A stretch of DNA of 64,000 nt from Planococcus lenghuensis (GTDB taxonomy: Bacteria; Bacillota; Bacilli; Bacillales_A; Planococcaceae). A program made the position numbers and the translations under genes. The stretch is from positions 2,708,001 through 2,772,000 of the forward strand of contig NZ_CP019640.1 in the NCBI RefSeq assembly GCF_001999905.1, written 5' to 3'. This document shows positions 16,478 through 26,132 of this stretch, one piece after another. Numbering within the stretch: position 1 is the stretch's first letter; each line of letters opens with the position of its first letter. The notes below the pieces were generated by a model. It had not been told where the DNA came from, ran no database searches, and saw only the letters and a program-made list of their open reading frames with translations.

Positions 16478-16518
16478 ACCGCGCTTAGGAATCGAGTGAT
16501 TCCTGAGCGCGGCTTTTT
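16478..16518 (+). terminator. Terminator after the FrnE-like gene
   Basis: ACCGCGCTTAGGAATC (16478-16493) pairs with GATTCCTGAGCGCGGC (16498-16513), followed by TTTTT. It separates the convergent acyl-CoA synthetase gene. Confidence 0.88.
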
Positions 16519-16575
16519 CATCTTCAATTATCTGAATTGATCTCGTCACAACAACATAAAACAAAATAGCTCCAC

Positions 16576-18216
16576 TTATTGTCCGCGCAGTTGAAAACGC
16601 TGGATTTTGCCGCTCGGTGTCTTTGGCAGGACGTCGACGAATTCAATTTCACGCGGATATTCATGGGCCGATAAATTTCTTTTCACAAACTGGCTTAAGT
16701 CGTTGCTCAGTTCATCGCTTGCCGCAAAACCGGACCGGAGGACAACATACGCTTTGACGACTTCTCCGCGCTGCTCATCCGGGACACCGATCACCGCAGC
16801 TTCCGCCACTGCTTCATGGCCCATCAAGGCGCTTTCGACTTCAAACGGCCCGATCCGATAACCCGCGCTGGAGATAATATCATCCGAACGACCGGAGAAG
16901 TAAATAAAATCTTCTTCGTCCCGGCTGGCAGCGTCTCCCGTGAGGTAATAACGTGATCCAGCCACGAAGCGCTCCCGCGTCCGCTCTTCATCCCGATAAT
17001 AGCCGCGGAACCAGAAGAACGGCGAATTGTCGGTATCAATAGCTAACTGCCCTTCTTCGCCCGGCGGTAATTCTGTCCCGGATTCATCGACAATCGCCAC
17101 CTGGAAGCCCGGCATCGACTGCCCCATCGATCCCGCTTTAACCGGGCGCTGCAGGGCCGGATGATGGTGGTTATTCACGACCATGCCCTGTTCCGTTTGG
17201 CCGTAATGGTCATAGACGGGCACACCTAAATGCGCTTCCGCCCAAGTGCTGACGTCCGGATTCAGCGGTTCACCGGCACTTGAAAGCACGCGTACCTTCA
17301 GCTCTTCTTTCAAGCCTTCCGGCACACCCGTTGCCCGCATCGACCGGTAAACCGTTGGTGCAGCCGCATAATTTGTGACACCATATTCCTTAAGCACCCG
17401 GTAAGCTTCATCAACACTGAATTTGGCATTGTACATGATGAACGTCTGACCGAGAAGCAGCGGACCGACGAGGGCATAATAGAGACCATAAGCCCAGCCC
17501 GGATCGGCAATGTTCCAAAAGATATCATCCTGTCTCAAATCAAGTCCGAACCGCATATAACCTTCGAATGACGCCAATGCCTTTACAGGAACCTCCACGC
17601 CTTTTGGATGCCCCGTCGTACCGGATGTGTACAATAAGATAAACAGATCTTCCCCTGTCACTTCCGCGTTTTCTTCAATAGGTGCTGCCTGCCCAAGAGC
17701 ATTCCAAAAATGCGTATCCTTCGCTGGTGCTTCCTCTTCCATTTTGGATGTTACCGTAATGATCCGGAATTCCCCTGTATCGTTCGCCTTGGCTTCAATT
17801 TCCGTCCCGTTCAGTTTCTCCCGGTTTTCTCCGTCCGTGATAATAACACGTGCCCCGCTATTCCCTGCACGGTAAGAGATGGCTTGCGGTCCAAATGCAG
17901 TGAACAGCGGCACATGAACTGCGCCGATACGCCAAATGGCCAACACTGAAATCAGAAGTTCCGGTCCTTTCGGCAGCAGCACCGCCACCCGCTGTCCTTT
18001 TTCAACACCGTGATTTTGCAGCACGCTTGCAAATTTCCTGGAAAGTTTCTGCAGCTCGCCGTATGTATACGTCCGCTTATCCCCTGCTGTGTTTTCATAA
18101 ACCAAAGCCCGCTTGTTTGGATCATGGCGGTCACACAGCAAATGGGCGACCGAAGGAATTTGACGGTCATACTCATCAATCCATTGATTTACTTGTTCTG
18201 TCAGATTTTCCGGCAT
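16576..18216 (-). CDS. AMP-forming acyl-CoA synthetase (acetyl-CoA synthetase-like)
   Basis: A 546-residue ANL-superfamily enzyme that would activate a carboxylic acid to its adenylate and then the CoA thioester. The P-loop TSGTTGHPKG is at 197-206. The A5 motif is YDHYGQTEQ, the A8 hinge near YFSGRSDDIISSAGYRI, and the catalytic Lys537 in PSGKIQR. It is shorter than true Acs (about 650) and lacks its N-terminal extension; it resembles the 530-560-residue AcsA-like/medium-chain enzymes common in Bacillales. The ATG at 18216 follows AGGAGG. A candidate promoter lies upstream (TATACT at 18276-18271). The divergent neighbour is a fatty-acid P450, so a fatty or short-chain acid substrate is plausible but unproven. 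Confidence 0.9.
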   Translation of the reverse strand: MPENLTEQVNQWIDEYDRQIPSVAHLLCDRHDPNKRALVYENTAGDKRTYTYGELQKLSRKFASVLQNHGVEKGQRVAVLLPKGPELLISVLAIWRIGAVHVPLFTAFGPQAISYRAGNSGARVIITDGENREKLNGTEIEAKANDTGEFRIITVTSKMEEEAPAKDTHFWNALGQAAPIEENAEVTGEDLFILLYTSGTTGHPKGVEVPVKALASFEGYMRFGLDLRQDDIFWNIADPGWAYGLYYALVGPLLLGQTFIMYNAKFSVDEAYRVLKEYGVTNYAAAPTVYRSMRATGVPEGLKEELKVRVLSSAGEPLNPDVSTWAEAHLGVPVYDHYGQTEQGMVVNNHHHPALQRPVKAGSMGQSMPGFQVAIVDESGTELPPGEEGQLAIDTDNSPFFWFRGYYRDEERTRERFVAGSRYYLTGDAASRDEEDFIYFSGRSDDIISSAGYRIGPFEVESALMGHEAVAEAAVIGVPDEQRGEVVKAYVVLRSGFAASDELSNDLSQFVKRNLSAHEYPREIEFVDVLPKTPSGKIQRFQLRGQ

Positions 18217-18710
18217 CGTCTTCTCCTCCTGCTTAAATTAATTAATTATTTTAAAAGCAATGACAATTAAAGTATAACGCTAAATCGGGAAGTTCAAAAC
18301 TTTTCCGGCGTGCAATGGGAAAATCCGTCTCAAGTACACCCATGGCTACTTTTCTTCATCGAATGACCGTCAAAAACAGTGGATTTCATGCCAGATAACT
18401 TCTTTGCAACACAGTGATCGTGAATGAACTTAATTACTTAAATCGCAGCGACGCAATATTAAATTGCTTGACAATCTGCCTTTAAATACCGAAAAATGGG
18501 AATAATATCTTCCATCGCCTAAAGGACTTCAGAATTGCAGTCCCAAAGGAAGCTATCGCTCGATCGACCTCCTGTTTCAGGAATATTTGCATACAGCCAA
18601 ATGAACCATGCGATCGAACGCGATTTGCAACCGAACGCTGTCAGAGAAGCTTCAGCAGATGAAATGTTCAAGTGATGCGTATAAAAATACAAATTGAAAG
18701 GATGTTTATT
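18217..18710. other. Divergent intergenic region of the acyl-CoA synthetase and CYP102 genes
   Basis: No gene is seen in these 494 bases. Minus-strand promoter elements for the synthetase gene are TATACT (18276-18271) with TTGAAC (18297-18292) at a short spacing. On the plus strand a perfect TTGACA lies at 18468-18473 but no good -10 follows at 16-18 bases. I looked for a 20-base palindrome like the Bm3R1 operator and did not find a convincing one. Confidence 0.4.
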
Positions 18711-21700
18711 ATGAAAGACACTGCCGTTATTCCTCAACCTAAAACCTATGGACCGTTAGGAAATATTCCTTTGATCGATCGTGATAAGCCCATCCTCTCT
18801 CTAATGGAATTAGCCGAAGAATTCGGCCCTATTTTCCGCATTCAGACGCCGGTAGGCAGATCCATTGTCGTTTCAGGCCATGAACTGGTCAAAGAAGTAT
18901 GCGATGAGTCCCGTTTTGATAAAAGTGTGGAAGGTGCTTTAGCGAAAGTCCGCGCCTTCACTGGAGACGGACTCTTTACGAGCTGGACCCACGAACCGAA
19001 TTGGCACAAAGCCCATAATATTCTGATGCCCACATTCAGCCAGCGGGCCATGAAGGATTATCATGGCATGATGGTGGATATCGCCGATCAGCTTGTTCAG
19101 AAATGGGCCCGGCTCAATCCGAATGAGCCGGTGGATGTGCCGGAAGATATGACCCGTCTGACACTGGATACAATCGGTTTGTGCGGGTTCAATTACCGCT
19201 TCAACAGTTACTACAGGGAAACGCCTCACCCGTTCATCACGAGTATGACCCGCGCGCTTGATGAAGCGATGCATCAATTGCAGCGTCTGGATGTGCAGGA
19301 TAAACTCATGGTCATAACCAAACGCCAGTTCAATCACGATATTAAAGCGATGTTCAGCTTGGTGGATAGCCTGATTGCCGAACGCAAGGAACGTGGCGAT
19401 CAGGGAGAAAATGATTTGCTGGCCCGCATGCTGAATGTAGACGATCCGGAAACCGGCGACAAGCTGGATGATGAGAATATCCGCTTCCAAATCATCACCT
19501 TTCTGATAGCCGGCCATGAAACGACGAGTGGTTTGCTGTCATTCGCCCTCTACTTCCTGCTGAACAACCCTGATAAATTGCAAAAAGCATACGAAGAAGT
19601 GGACCAGGTCTTTTCCGGATCCACACCGTCTTATAAAGAAGTGACGCAGCTGAAGTATATCCGCATGGTCTTAAATGAATCACTGCGGCTGTGGCCGACC
19701 GCACCAGCGTTCAGCCTGTATGCTAAGGAAGATACGGTGATTGGCGGAGAATACCCGATTCAAAAAGAGGCGGACAGAATCACTGTCCTGATTCCCCAGC
19801 TGCACCGCGATAAAGAGGCATGGGGAGAAGACGCGGAAGCGTTCCGTCCTGAACGATTTGAAGATCCGAAACAAGTGCCGCACCATGCCTACAAGCCATT
19901 TGGAAATGGCCAGCGGGCGTGTATCGGCATGCAATTCGCACTCCATGAGGCAGCACTTGTGCTCGGCATGCTGCTGAAACATTTTGAGTTTGTCGATCAC
20001 AGTGATTACGAGCTCGACGTCAAACAGACACTGACATTGAAACCCGGTGACTTCACCATACAAGTGAAGCCCCGTACTTCAGCTCCTGGCACGCCTTCAG
20101 TCGCCGTGGCGGAAGAAAAGGATAACACGGAACTGGCAGCGGAAGATCCAGCTGTTCAAAATGTCTCCGTTCAAGGTCTTAATAATCGGCCGCTGCTGGT
20201 TCTGTATGGATCGGATACCGGAACGGCGGAAGGTGTGGCACGTGAATTGGCTGATACAGCAACCTTGCGCGGCATCCGGACCGAAGTGGCATCGCTTGAT
20301 GACCGGATCGGCAAATTGCCGAAAGAAGGGGCCCTCTTGATCATCACCTCCTCTTATAATGGCAAGCCGCCAAGCAATGCTGACCAATTCGTGCAATGGC
20401 TGGAAGAATCGAAACCGGGTGAACTGGCGGGTGTCCAGTATGCGGTCTTTGGCTGCGGTGATCATAACTGGGCCAGTACATATCAGGACGTGCCGCGGTT
20501 CATTGATGAGCAGCTTGCCGAAAAAGGCGCTGTCCGGTTCTCCGCCCGCGGCGAAGGAGATGTGAGCAGCGACTTTGAGGAACAGCTCGATCAATGGAAA
20601 CAGACGATGTGGATGGAGGCGATCGATGCCTTTGATCTCAAAGTGAGCGAAAATCTCGAGAAAGAACCGAACACATTAAGTCTCCAATTCGTGAAAGGAA
20701 TCGGCGGATCGCCATTGGCGCATTCATACGAAGCCGTCCATGCAACTATTGCTGTGAATCAGGAATTGCAGGCAGCAGAAAGCGAACGCAGCACCCGCCA
20801 TATCGAAGTGACTTTGCCGGAAGGCATCACTTATCAGGAAGGAGACCATTTGGGTGTATTGCCTGCCAATAGCCGAGAAAATGTCGGCCGCATTCTCCGG
20901 CGGTTCAGCTTGAACGGCAATGATCACGTGCTTCTGTCGGCGAGCGGACGCAGTGCAGCCCATCTTCCGTTAAACCAGCCGGTGAGCCTGCATGATGTGC
21001 TGACATTCAGTGTGGAAGTGCAGGAAGCTGCCACGAGAGCGCAAATCCGCGAGCTTGTTTCATTTACCACTTGCCCGCCGCATAAGCGGGAGCTGGAGGC
21101 ATTGCTGGAAGATGGCGTCTATCAGGAGAACATTCTGAAGAAACGGGTTTCCATGCTGGAACTCTTGGAAAAATACGAAGCATGTGAAATGCCCTTTGAA
21201 CGCTTCCTGGATTCGCTTCCTGCCTTAAAACCGCGGTATTATTCCATTTCAAGTTCGCCGCTTGCCGCACAAAGCCGGTTAAGCATCACAGTAGGTGTTG
21301 TGGAAGGGCCCGCATGGAGCGGAAGAGCTGAGTATAAGGGAGTGGCGTCCAATTACTTGGCCCATCGCCAGCTTGGGGATGACATCCTCTGTTTCGTCCG
21401 GACGCCACAAACAAACTTCCAGCTGCCGACGGACTTGGAAACACCGATCATCATGGTAGGGCCCGGTACCGGAATTGCACCATTCCGGGGATTTTTACAG
21501 GCGCGCCGCATTCAGCAACAGCAAGATAAACGATTAGGGGAAGCGCACCTCTACTTTGGCTGCCGCCATCCCGAGAAGGATTTTCTCTACCGGACAGAAT
21601 TGGAACAAGGTGAAAAAGACGGCATTTTATCTTTACACACCGCTTTTTCCCGGCTCGAGGGACAGCCGCGGACGTACGTCCAGGATCTGATTGAACAAGA

Positions 21701-21905
21701 CGGGGCTAAGTTAATTTCTTTATTGGACAGCGGAGCCCGTCTGTATGTATGCGGTGATGGAAGCCGGATGGCGCCGGATGTAGAAGGAGCTCTTCAACAG
21801 GCATACGAGCAGCAGCACTCGGCAACTGAACAGCAGGCGAAAGAATGGCTGGAAGAACTGCAGCGTACAGGCCAATACGCGAAAGATGTTTGGGCTGGTG
21901 TGTAA
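18711..21905 (+). CDS. Self-sufficient cytochrome P450 / NADPH-P450 reductase (CYP102A-type)
   Basis: A 1064-residue fusion that hydroxylates fatty acids with NADPH and O2 in the cytosol. The heme domain (about 1-460) has the substrate-channel block [13 protein letters not shown] with Phe89, the I-helix AGHETTS (267-273), ExxR at 323-326 and heme ligand Cys404 in [11 protein letters not shown] linker near 470-500 leads to the FMN flavodoxin domain ([15 protein letters not shown]). The FAD/NADPH domain follows ([26 protein letters not shown]). Layout and length match P450 BM3 (1049). The ATG at 18711 is preferred because AAAGGATG precedes it by six bases; the frame extends 13 codons further upstream without a site. 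No TetR-type regulator gene is adjacent. Confidence 0.97.
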   Translation: MKDTAVIPQPKTYGPLGNIPLIDRDKPILSLMELAEEFGPIFRIQTPVGRSIVVSGHELVKEVCDESRFDKSVEGALAKVRAFTGDGLFTSWTHEPNWHKAHNILMPTFSQRAMKDYHGMMVDIADQLVQKWARLNPNEPVDVPEDMTRLTLDTIGLCGFNYRFNSYYRETPHPFITSMTRALDEAMHQLQRLDVQDKLMVITKRQFNHDIKAMFSLVDSLIAERKERGDQGENDLLARMLNVDDPETGDKLDDENIRFQIITFLIAGHETTSGLLSFALYFLLNNPDKLQKAYEEVDQVFSGSTPSYKEVTQLKYIRMVLNESLRLWPTAPAFSLYAKEDTVIGGEYPIQKEADRITVLIPQLHRDKEAWGEDAEAFRPERFEDPKQVPHHAYKPFGNGQRACIGMQFALHEAALVLGMLLKHFEFVDHSDYELDVKQTLTLKPGDFTIQVKPRTSAPGTPSVAVAEEKDNTELAAEDPAVQNVSVQGLNNRPLLVLYGSDTGTAEGVARELADTATLRGIRTEVASLDDRIGKLPKEGALLIITSSYNGKPPSNADQFVQWLEESKPGELAGVQYAVFGCGDHNWASTYQDVPRFIDEQLAEKGAVRFSARGEGDVSSDFEEQLDQWKQTMWMEAIDAFDLKVSENLEKEPNTLSLQFVKGIGGSPLAHSYEAVHATIAVNQELQAAESERSTRHIEVTLPEGITYQEGDHLGVLPANSRENVGRILRRFSLNGNDHVLLSASGRSAAHLPLNQPVSLHDVLTFSVEVQEAATRAQIRELVSFTTCPPHKRELEALLEDGVYQENILKKRVSMLELLEKYEACEMPFERFLDSLPALKPRYYSISSSPLAAQSRLSITVGVVEGPAWSGRAEYKGVASNYLAHRQLGDDILCFVRTPQTNFQLPTDLETPIIMVGPGTGIAPFRGFLQARRIQQQQDKRLGEAHLYFGCRHPEKDFLYRTELEQGEKDGILSLHTAFSRLEGQPRTYVQDLIEQDGAKLISLLDSGARLYVCGDGSRMAPDVEGALQQAYEQQHSATEQQAKEWLEELQRTGQYAKDVWAGV

Positions 21906-21984
21906 GAATACAGACTGCAAAAGAAGCTATTCTTGAAACCCGATTTTCCGGTTTTGGTCCCCCTGTTGCGTCCATAACTTCATA

Positions 21985-22031
21985 GAAAAAAGGAAGAGAG
22001 ATGCGCATGATGAGCATCTCTCTTCCTTTTT
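21985..22031 (+). terminator. Terminator after the CYP102 gene
   Basis: AAAAAAGGAAGAGAGATGC (from 21985) pairs with GCATCTCTCTTCCTTTTT, followed by T residues. The 17-18-base stem is strong and could serve either strand. Confidence 0.9.
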
Positions 22032-22189
22032 ATCAATTGATACATCATGAAGGCTGCAATAACTGTCTTTCCCTGATTTCTGTTCACTTATGAATTATTC
22101 CACTTTTAAATGGGCATGCAGAAAGCAGCATTGAAACCGGTTGATTGCACGAAGGGTGGCCACTTGCCCAGATAATTGCCATGACTCAA

Positions 22190-22351
22190 GTGAACTACCC
22201 TCCACTTCATTTTCTTCGAACAATTGAAGTGGGGGCTTCAGGAAAGCAACCGCCTTCCCTCTTTTATTGCTTGGTCACCCACGGAACCCACGTTCCATGT
22301 CACAAGCCTTGAATTCGTGGCGTCCCGACCACTACTCAGCGGGAACATACG
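22190..22351 (-). ncRNA. Candidate omega RNA (right-end guide scaffold) of tnpB
   Basis: The region just 3' of tnpB on the same strand, up to the right-end hairpin at 22198-22235, is where reRNA/omegaRNA of IS605 elements is encoded, usually overlapping the tnpB 3' end. Several short stems are visible, including one around ACATGGAACGTGGGTTCCGT (about 22280-22300). The guide would begin past about 22190. Location is by family analogy. Confidence 0.5.
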
Positions 22352-23695
22352 TTAGATGGAGACGGGTTCGGCTAGGAACCCCGAATCCGACAGCGTGCGG
22401 ATGCCGTAGTTCTTGAGGTTGAGGGCCGCGTTATGGTCCCGGTCGATCACGGCTTGGCAATGCGCACACGCGTACGTCCGTTCAGAAAGCCGCAAGTTCT
22501 CTTTTTTTGTGCCGCAGGCGCTGCACAGTTTACTGGATGGGAAGAAGCGGTCGGCGACGAGGTAGTGTTTCCCTTTTCGTTCCGCTTTGTATTTGAGCAT
22601 ATTACGGAACATGCCGAACCCGTTGTCGTGCAGTTTCTTGCCGAGTTTCAGGCACTGCGCCAGGTTTGTCAGGTCGAGGTCTTCCACCACAATCGCATCG
22701 TAATCATTGGTTATCTGATCACTTTTCTTATGGAGGAAATCTTTCCGCTGGTTCGCCGCCTTCGCCATCGTCTTCTGGTAGTTCTTCACGGTTCTTTGGT
22801 AGTTCTTTGAATACACGGGTTGTCCATTTTCATCTAGTGGCGCGTGGTTTTTCTTCCGTGCGAGCGACTTGTTCAGCCGCCGCTGACGTTTCTCGATCAG
22901 TTTATGAAAACGGGGGTATTCGGCCTTTCGACCTTCGCTGTCCCTATACAAATCGGACTGGCTGTAATCCAGTGCCGTTATGTCCGCTGTCTCAATTTGT
23001 GTCTTCAACGGCGCCTGTTCGAACGGGTAATCAACGGAAACGGCCACCATATAGCGGTCGCCTTCCCGCTTGATGGTGGCTTTTTTGATGATTCCGTCAG
23101 AAGGCAGCGCGCGGTGCAGGTTGAGCCGCAGTCCTTCCGGGAACTTCGGGATCCGCAGGAACGCTGCGCCATTCTTTTCCCCGATGCGGATATTGCCGTT
23201 CGTCTGGTTCGTGGTATAGCTGAATTTCCCCTGTTTCCGGCTGTGGAACTTCGGCAGGCCTTTGACATCCTGAAGGGACGGCATATCGCCGTTTTTCATC
23301 TTTTTCCGGACGGACTTTTTGTGCTGCAGGGGACGTTTTGCATACGTTTCGTTATATTTTTTGAGGGCTGCCTGAAAACGGATTTTGGCATCGTTGTACA
23401 CAAATGAATCGTTTGAGCGGTCCAGGAAATCAAAACGGCTGGTGATCGTGGTGTAATTCGGTACGTTGTACGCCAAAAACCCGCCTGAAAAGCCGCCGCT
23501 TTCCAAGTGGGCGTACAAGCCTGCGACATATTCATTGTACACTTTCCGTTCACAACCGAATGCCCGCTCCAGACGGGGTTTCTGTTCGTCTGTCGGGAAG
23601 ACCGCAAAACGGAAAGCGCCCGTCATCCAGCCGTCAGGCAATGCTTTTTTCGTTCCTTTGATATATGTTCCCTGTTTGTCTGTCTTCATTGCCAT
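22352..23695 (-). CDS. tnpB: TnpB RNA-guided nuclease (IS605 OrfB family)
   Basis: A 447-residue TnpB. RuvC residues are all present: Asp243 in ALDYS, Glu339 in VVEDL and Asp420 in DRDHNAALNL. The zinc finger is complete (Cys391, Cys394, Cys410, Cys413 in KLCSACG and YACAHC). The N-terminal domain has GAFRFAVFPTDEQKPRLERAFG. Length is within the family's 380-450. The protein uses the element's 3'-end RNA to cut DNA at the donor site, favouring retention of the element. It starts at ATG 23695, or the ATG two codons later; AAAGG lies upstream. The gene appears intact, so the nuclease may be active although tnpA is missing. Confidence 0.95.
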   Translation of the reverse strand: MAMKTDKQGTYIKGTKKALPDGWMTGAFRFAVFPTDEQKPRLERAFGCERKVYNEYVAGLYAHLESGGFSGGFLAYNVPNYTTITSRFDFLDRSNDSFVYNDAKIRFQAALKKYNETYAKRPLQHKKSVRKKMKNGDMPSLQDVKGLPKFHSRKQGKFSYTTNQTNGNIRIGEKNGAAFLRIPKFPEGLRLNLHRALPSDGIIKKATIKREGDRYMVAVSVDYPFEQAPLKTQIETADITALDYSQSDLYRDSEGRKAEYPRFHKLIEKRQRRLNKSLARKKNHAPLDENGQPVYSKNYQRTVKNYQKTMAKAANQRKDFLHKKSDQITNDYDAIVVEDLDLTNLAQCLKLGKKLHDNGFGMFRNMLKYKAERKGKHYLVADRFFPSSKLCSACGTKKENLRLSERTYACAHCQAVIDRDHNAALNLKNYGIRTLSDSGFLAEPVSI

Positions 23696-24007
23696 CCGTC
23701 CTTTCCGCCAGCCATTTTAAGAACATCTGTTCCCTTGGTTTCAGTATAGACATTCGGCTGGCAAAAAGAAAGACCAAAAGAAAGCTTCGGATACCGCCGA
23801 ACGAATTCATACCCACCCTGCTCGCTTCACTCCTTGAGGATGGGGACTTCTTTCGAAAAATGTTAAACTGTTACGGTCAGTCAGACTTTTTTAAGCGGGA
23901 TTGCTGCCGATCAATAACCGGTAAAACATGAGATAAGTGAATATGGCCGGAAGAACAAGTAAATCAGGCAGGCCGGCAAGGTCACTTGACCGAATCGGCC
24001 GGCTGCT

Positions 24008-24994
24008 TCAGCCGCTCCCTTCTTCTTTGGCACTTACCAAGAGATCACACAGCCGATCAATTTCAGCATCCCTGGAACGGATCATTTCTTCTGCCATTTC
24101 TTTTAGTTTATTGATGTTGTCCTTTGAGACATTATCCAACGCGTCATCCGGATGTTCAAGCGGGGACTGGAAACGGTAATACCGTTCAACTCCTGCTTGC
24201 AGAGGCAGGAGTTTCCTAAGCTGATAATCCACGGTTTCACTCAATCCATCAAACGCGATACCGATGATAGCCGGTGCCCAGTTTGCCACTCCCCAGTCCT
24301 TCGCTTTCTCATATCGGATCGGTTCAGTTTGACTCCCGGTTCCAAGGGAAACGACCAGCAGTTCTTCCTCTTCGGGATATAATACTTTTGCATCTGCATA
24401 GGCGCACATTGCCGGATTATTTGCAAAAATCCCGCCATCCACAAACGCGAATAACTCCTTTCCGATCTTGATCCTTTTAGGTTCAAAATAGGTGGGAGCC
24501 GCAGAAGTCGCCTGTGCCACATCCTTCATGAACAGATCTCCGCTTTGTTTTGTGAAATTGGGATGTTCATTCCCAAAACACTTAAAAAACCAGGGTGTTC
24601 GCTTTTCGATTTCATAAGCAATTATCATCACATAGGTAAGCGAATCAGAAAGTCGGTAATCCCCGAAATACTCTTCCAGCACTTCTTCAATGCCTTCATT
24701 TGAATACCGTTCATCGAACAGACCTTTAAGGCTGTAACGGATGAACTGCTTATCGAAAATCCGCTCACTTTTATCTTCATAAAGCGTCGCAAGCTTAGCG
24801 GCCGTGTACGCCGGCTCGCCATTTTCATTCGGCTTCACAAGCCCAAGAGCCAGGATTCCGCCTGTAGAGGTACCGGCAATCAAGTCAAACAGCTCACAAA
24901 TTCTTTCACCCGTGCGCTTTTCAATTTCGGCCAGGATCAGTGCTGGAATGATTCCCCGAATGCCCCCTCCATCTATTGTAAGAACTGTTTTCAT
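24008..24994 (-). CDS. Patatin-like phospholipase
   Basis: A 328-residue patatin-family lipid acyl hydrolase. The oxyanion loop GGGIRG is at 9-14, the nucleophile is Ser43 in GTSTGG, and the Asp of the catalytic dyad lies in FVDGGIFANNPA (about 195-205). There is no signal peptide or membrane segment, so it acts inside the cell. It resembles the CapV/FabD-like patatins used as CBASS effectors, but no nucleotide cyclase lies nearby, so a defence role is not supported here. The ATG at 24994 follows AGAGGAG; the longer frame to 25027 lacks a site. It is a single-gene unit between the IS605-type element and a toxin-antitoxin pair. Confidence 0.92.
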   Translation of the reverse strand: MKTVLTIDGGGIRGIIPALILAEIEKRTGERICELFDLIAGTSTGGILALGLVKPNENGEPAYTAAKLATLYEDKSERIFDKQFIRYSLKGLFDERYSNEGIEEVLEEYFGDYRLSDSLTYVMIIAYEIEKRTPWFFKCFGNEHPNFTKQSGDLFMKDVAQATSAAPTYFEPKRIKIGKELFAFVDGGIFANNPAMCAYADAKVLYPEEEELLVVSLGTGSQTEPIRYEKAKDWGVANWAPAIIGIAFDGLSETVDYQLRKLLPLQAGVERYYRFQSPLEHPDDALDNVSKDNINKLKEMAEEMIRSRDAEIDRLCDLLVSAKEEGSG

Positions 24995-25340
24995 ATAATC
25001 TGCTCCTCTTTCGTCACGTTGAATCAAAGCGCCATCTCTTTAACTTAAGTAATAACGTTACTCCACTTATATGTAACACTTCTTTTTCAAATAAAGACTA
25101 TATTAAATCTCTCTATTGATATTCCGCTAAACAGCCCACTTGCCTGCTGGCGCGTGTTTGCGCTATTTACTCCATATTTTTGCAGTGAAAAAATCAACTT
25201 CGTTCTTTAATAGAGCCTAAATAAAAATACAGAAACTGCCTTCGCAGCTTCTTTACTTTACCGAAGAAGGCAGTTTTTATATTTAACTAACGCTCACCAT
25301 CTGAATAACTTCTGAATAAAAGAGAACGTTGGAGTCGCTC
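24995..25340. other. Intergenic region holding a terminator
   Basis: No gene is visible. AAACTGCCTTC (25233-25243) pairs with GAAGGCAGTTT (25266-25276). It lies about 65 bases past the PIN gene stop, and a TTTTTAT tract follows on the plus side and TATTTTTAT on the minus side, so it can terminate the PIN operon. The remaining bases are AT-rich without clear signals. Confidence 0.6.
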
Positions 25341-25802
25341 TTATGTAATTGATTTTTTGAAAGACTCGAATTCACCGGCCTTTACTGGATTTATGTATGT
25401 TAAGTTAAAGTTCTTTTTAATATATAGAAAAGCTTTATCATTATTGCTGTATAAAGTAGCGTCATTTATAAGAGCAGAAGCTGCGATTAGTGCGTCTCCG
25501 TGTTTCAATTTCTTGTCTGTCTCGCTGCTCCATTTTCTTCTGATTTCAGCAGCTTTCAAGGCTATATCTAGCGTGATGTCCATGACTTTATCAGCTGCTT
25601 CGATATAACCTTGTCTTGCTGCCTTTATTTTTTCGTCGGTCTCTACTTTGCGATACCACACTAATTCCATTGCAACAATCGCTGGCATGTGGATTTCATT
25701 GCCCTCATCAAGCACTTCGTCAAAAAGATTGACTATAGGCAGAAATCCTAAGTAGTGATTCACATATACATTCGTGCCGAAAATCACAATCTTTCGGTTC
25801 AC
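25341..25802 (-). CDS. PIN-domain protein (VapC-like) with the first catalytic Asp replaced by Gly
   Basis: A 153-residue PIN-fold protein. Family toxins cut RNA with four acidic residues. Visible are Glu in MPAIVAMELVWYRK (about 46), Asp in KHGDALIAASAL (about 103) and Asp in YSNNDKAF (about 124). The opening motif, normally LDTNV, reads IFGTNVYVN, with Gly9 where the first Asp should be. The start is a GTG at 25802, overlapping the upstream gene stop by four bases (GTGA). Operon structure and size are those of a vapBC-type pair. The substitution suggests weakened or lost nuclease activity, unless it is a sequencing error. Confidence 0.82.
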   Translation of the reverse strand: MNRKIVIFGTNVYVNHYLGFLPIVNLFDEVLDEGNEIHMPAIVAMELVWYRKVETDEKIKAARQGYIEAADKVMDITLDIALKAAEIRRKWSSETDKKLKHGDALIAASALINDATLYSNNDKAFLYIKKNFNLTYINPVKAGEFESFKKSIT

Positions 25803-26050
25803 TCTTCCTCATGCCTCCATGGCTCTTCACGCGTGCTCAGTTGCTCGAGTTCATTAAGGTCTTCTCCTAATTCTCTGGCTTTGCCGGCGAGTATTCTATA
25901 GCGATTCTTTTTTTCTTCACACGCTGCTTCAGTCATCTCTTCCTTTTCATCCTTTTCTTCGCCTATAATCCGCACTTCAGAAAAATTATTTAATATTCTT
26001 GCCACTTTTTCCTTATCACTTGTTTTAACGGTGTATTCTTTAGTTGCCAC
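25799..26050 (-). CDS. Probable antitoxin partner of the PIN protein
   Basis: An 83-residue charged protein (start GTG 26050) that I cannot assign to a named family. The N-terminal part (ATKEYTVKTSDKEKVARILNNFSEVRIIG) looks like a beta-helix module, followed by a long, highly charged helical region rich in Glu and Lys, as antitoxin tails are. Start choice: GAGGTG lies six bases before the GTG at 26050. The frame continues to an ATG at 26098, which has no site. It overlaps the PIN gene by four bases. Antitoxin function is inferred from position, size and charge. Confidence 0.7.
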   Translation of the reverse strand: MATKEYTVKTSDKEKVARILNNFSEVRIIGEEKDEKEEMTEAACEEKKNRYRILAGKARELGEDLNELEQLSTREEPWRHEEE

Positions 26051-26132
26051 TCTCACCACCTCATTCCTGTTGCTTTTTATTATATCATCAGCTTGCAATC
26101 CATAAAATTTAAATACTCAGAAAAAACATGCG

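Larger units (their letters stand above)
22190..23855 (-). mobile_element. IS200/IS605-type element carrying tnpB only
   Basis: A tnpB gene is flanked by structures typical of IS605-group ends. The right end holds a hairpin, CCCTCCACTTCA (22198-22209) with TGAAGTGGGGG (22225-22235). The left end holds a hairpin between CCCACCCTG (23812-23820) and GAGGATGGGG (23836-23845). No terminal inverted repeats exist, as expected for this group. No tnpA is present, so movement would need a transposase in trans. Exact ends are estimates. The 150 bases from 23856 to 24007 hold nothing recognisable. Confidence 0.75.

Noticed and set aside
24008..24994. Patatin as a CBASS effector
   Set aside because: No cGAS-like nucleotidyltransferase or other CBASS gene is adjacent.
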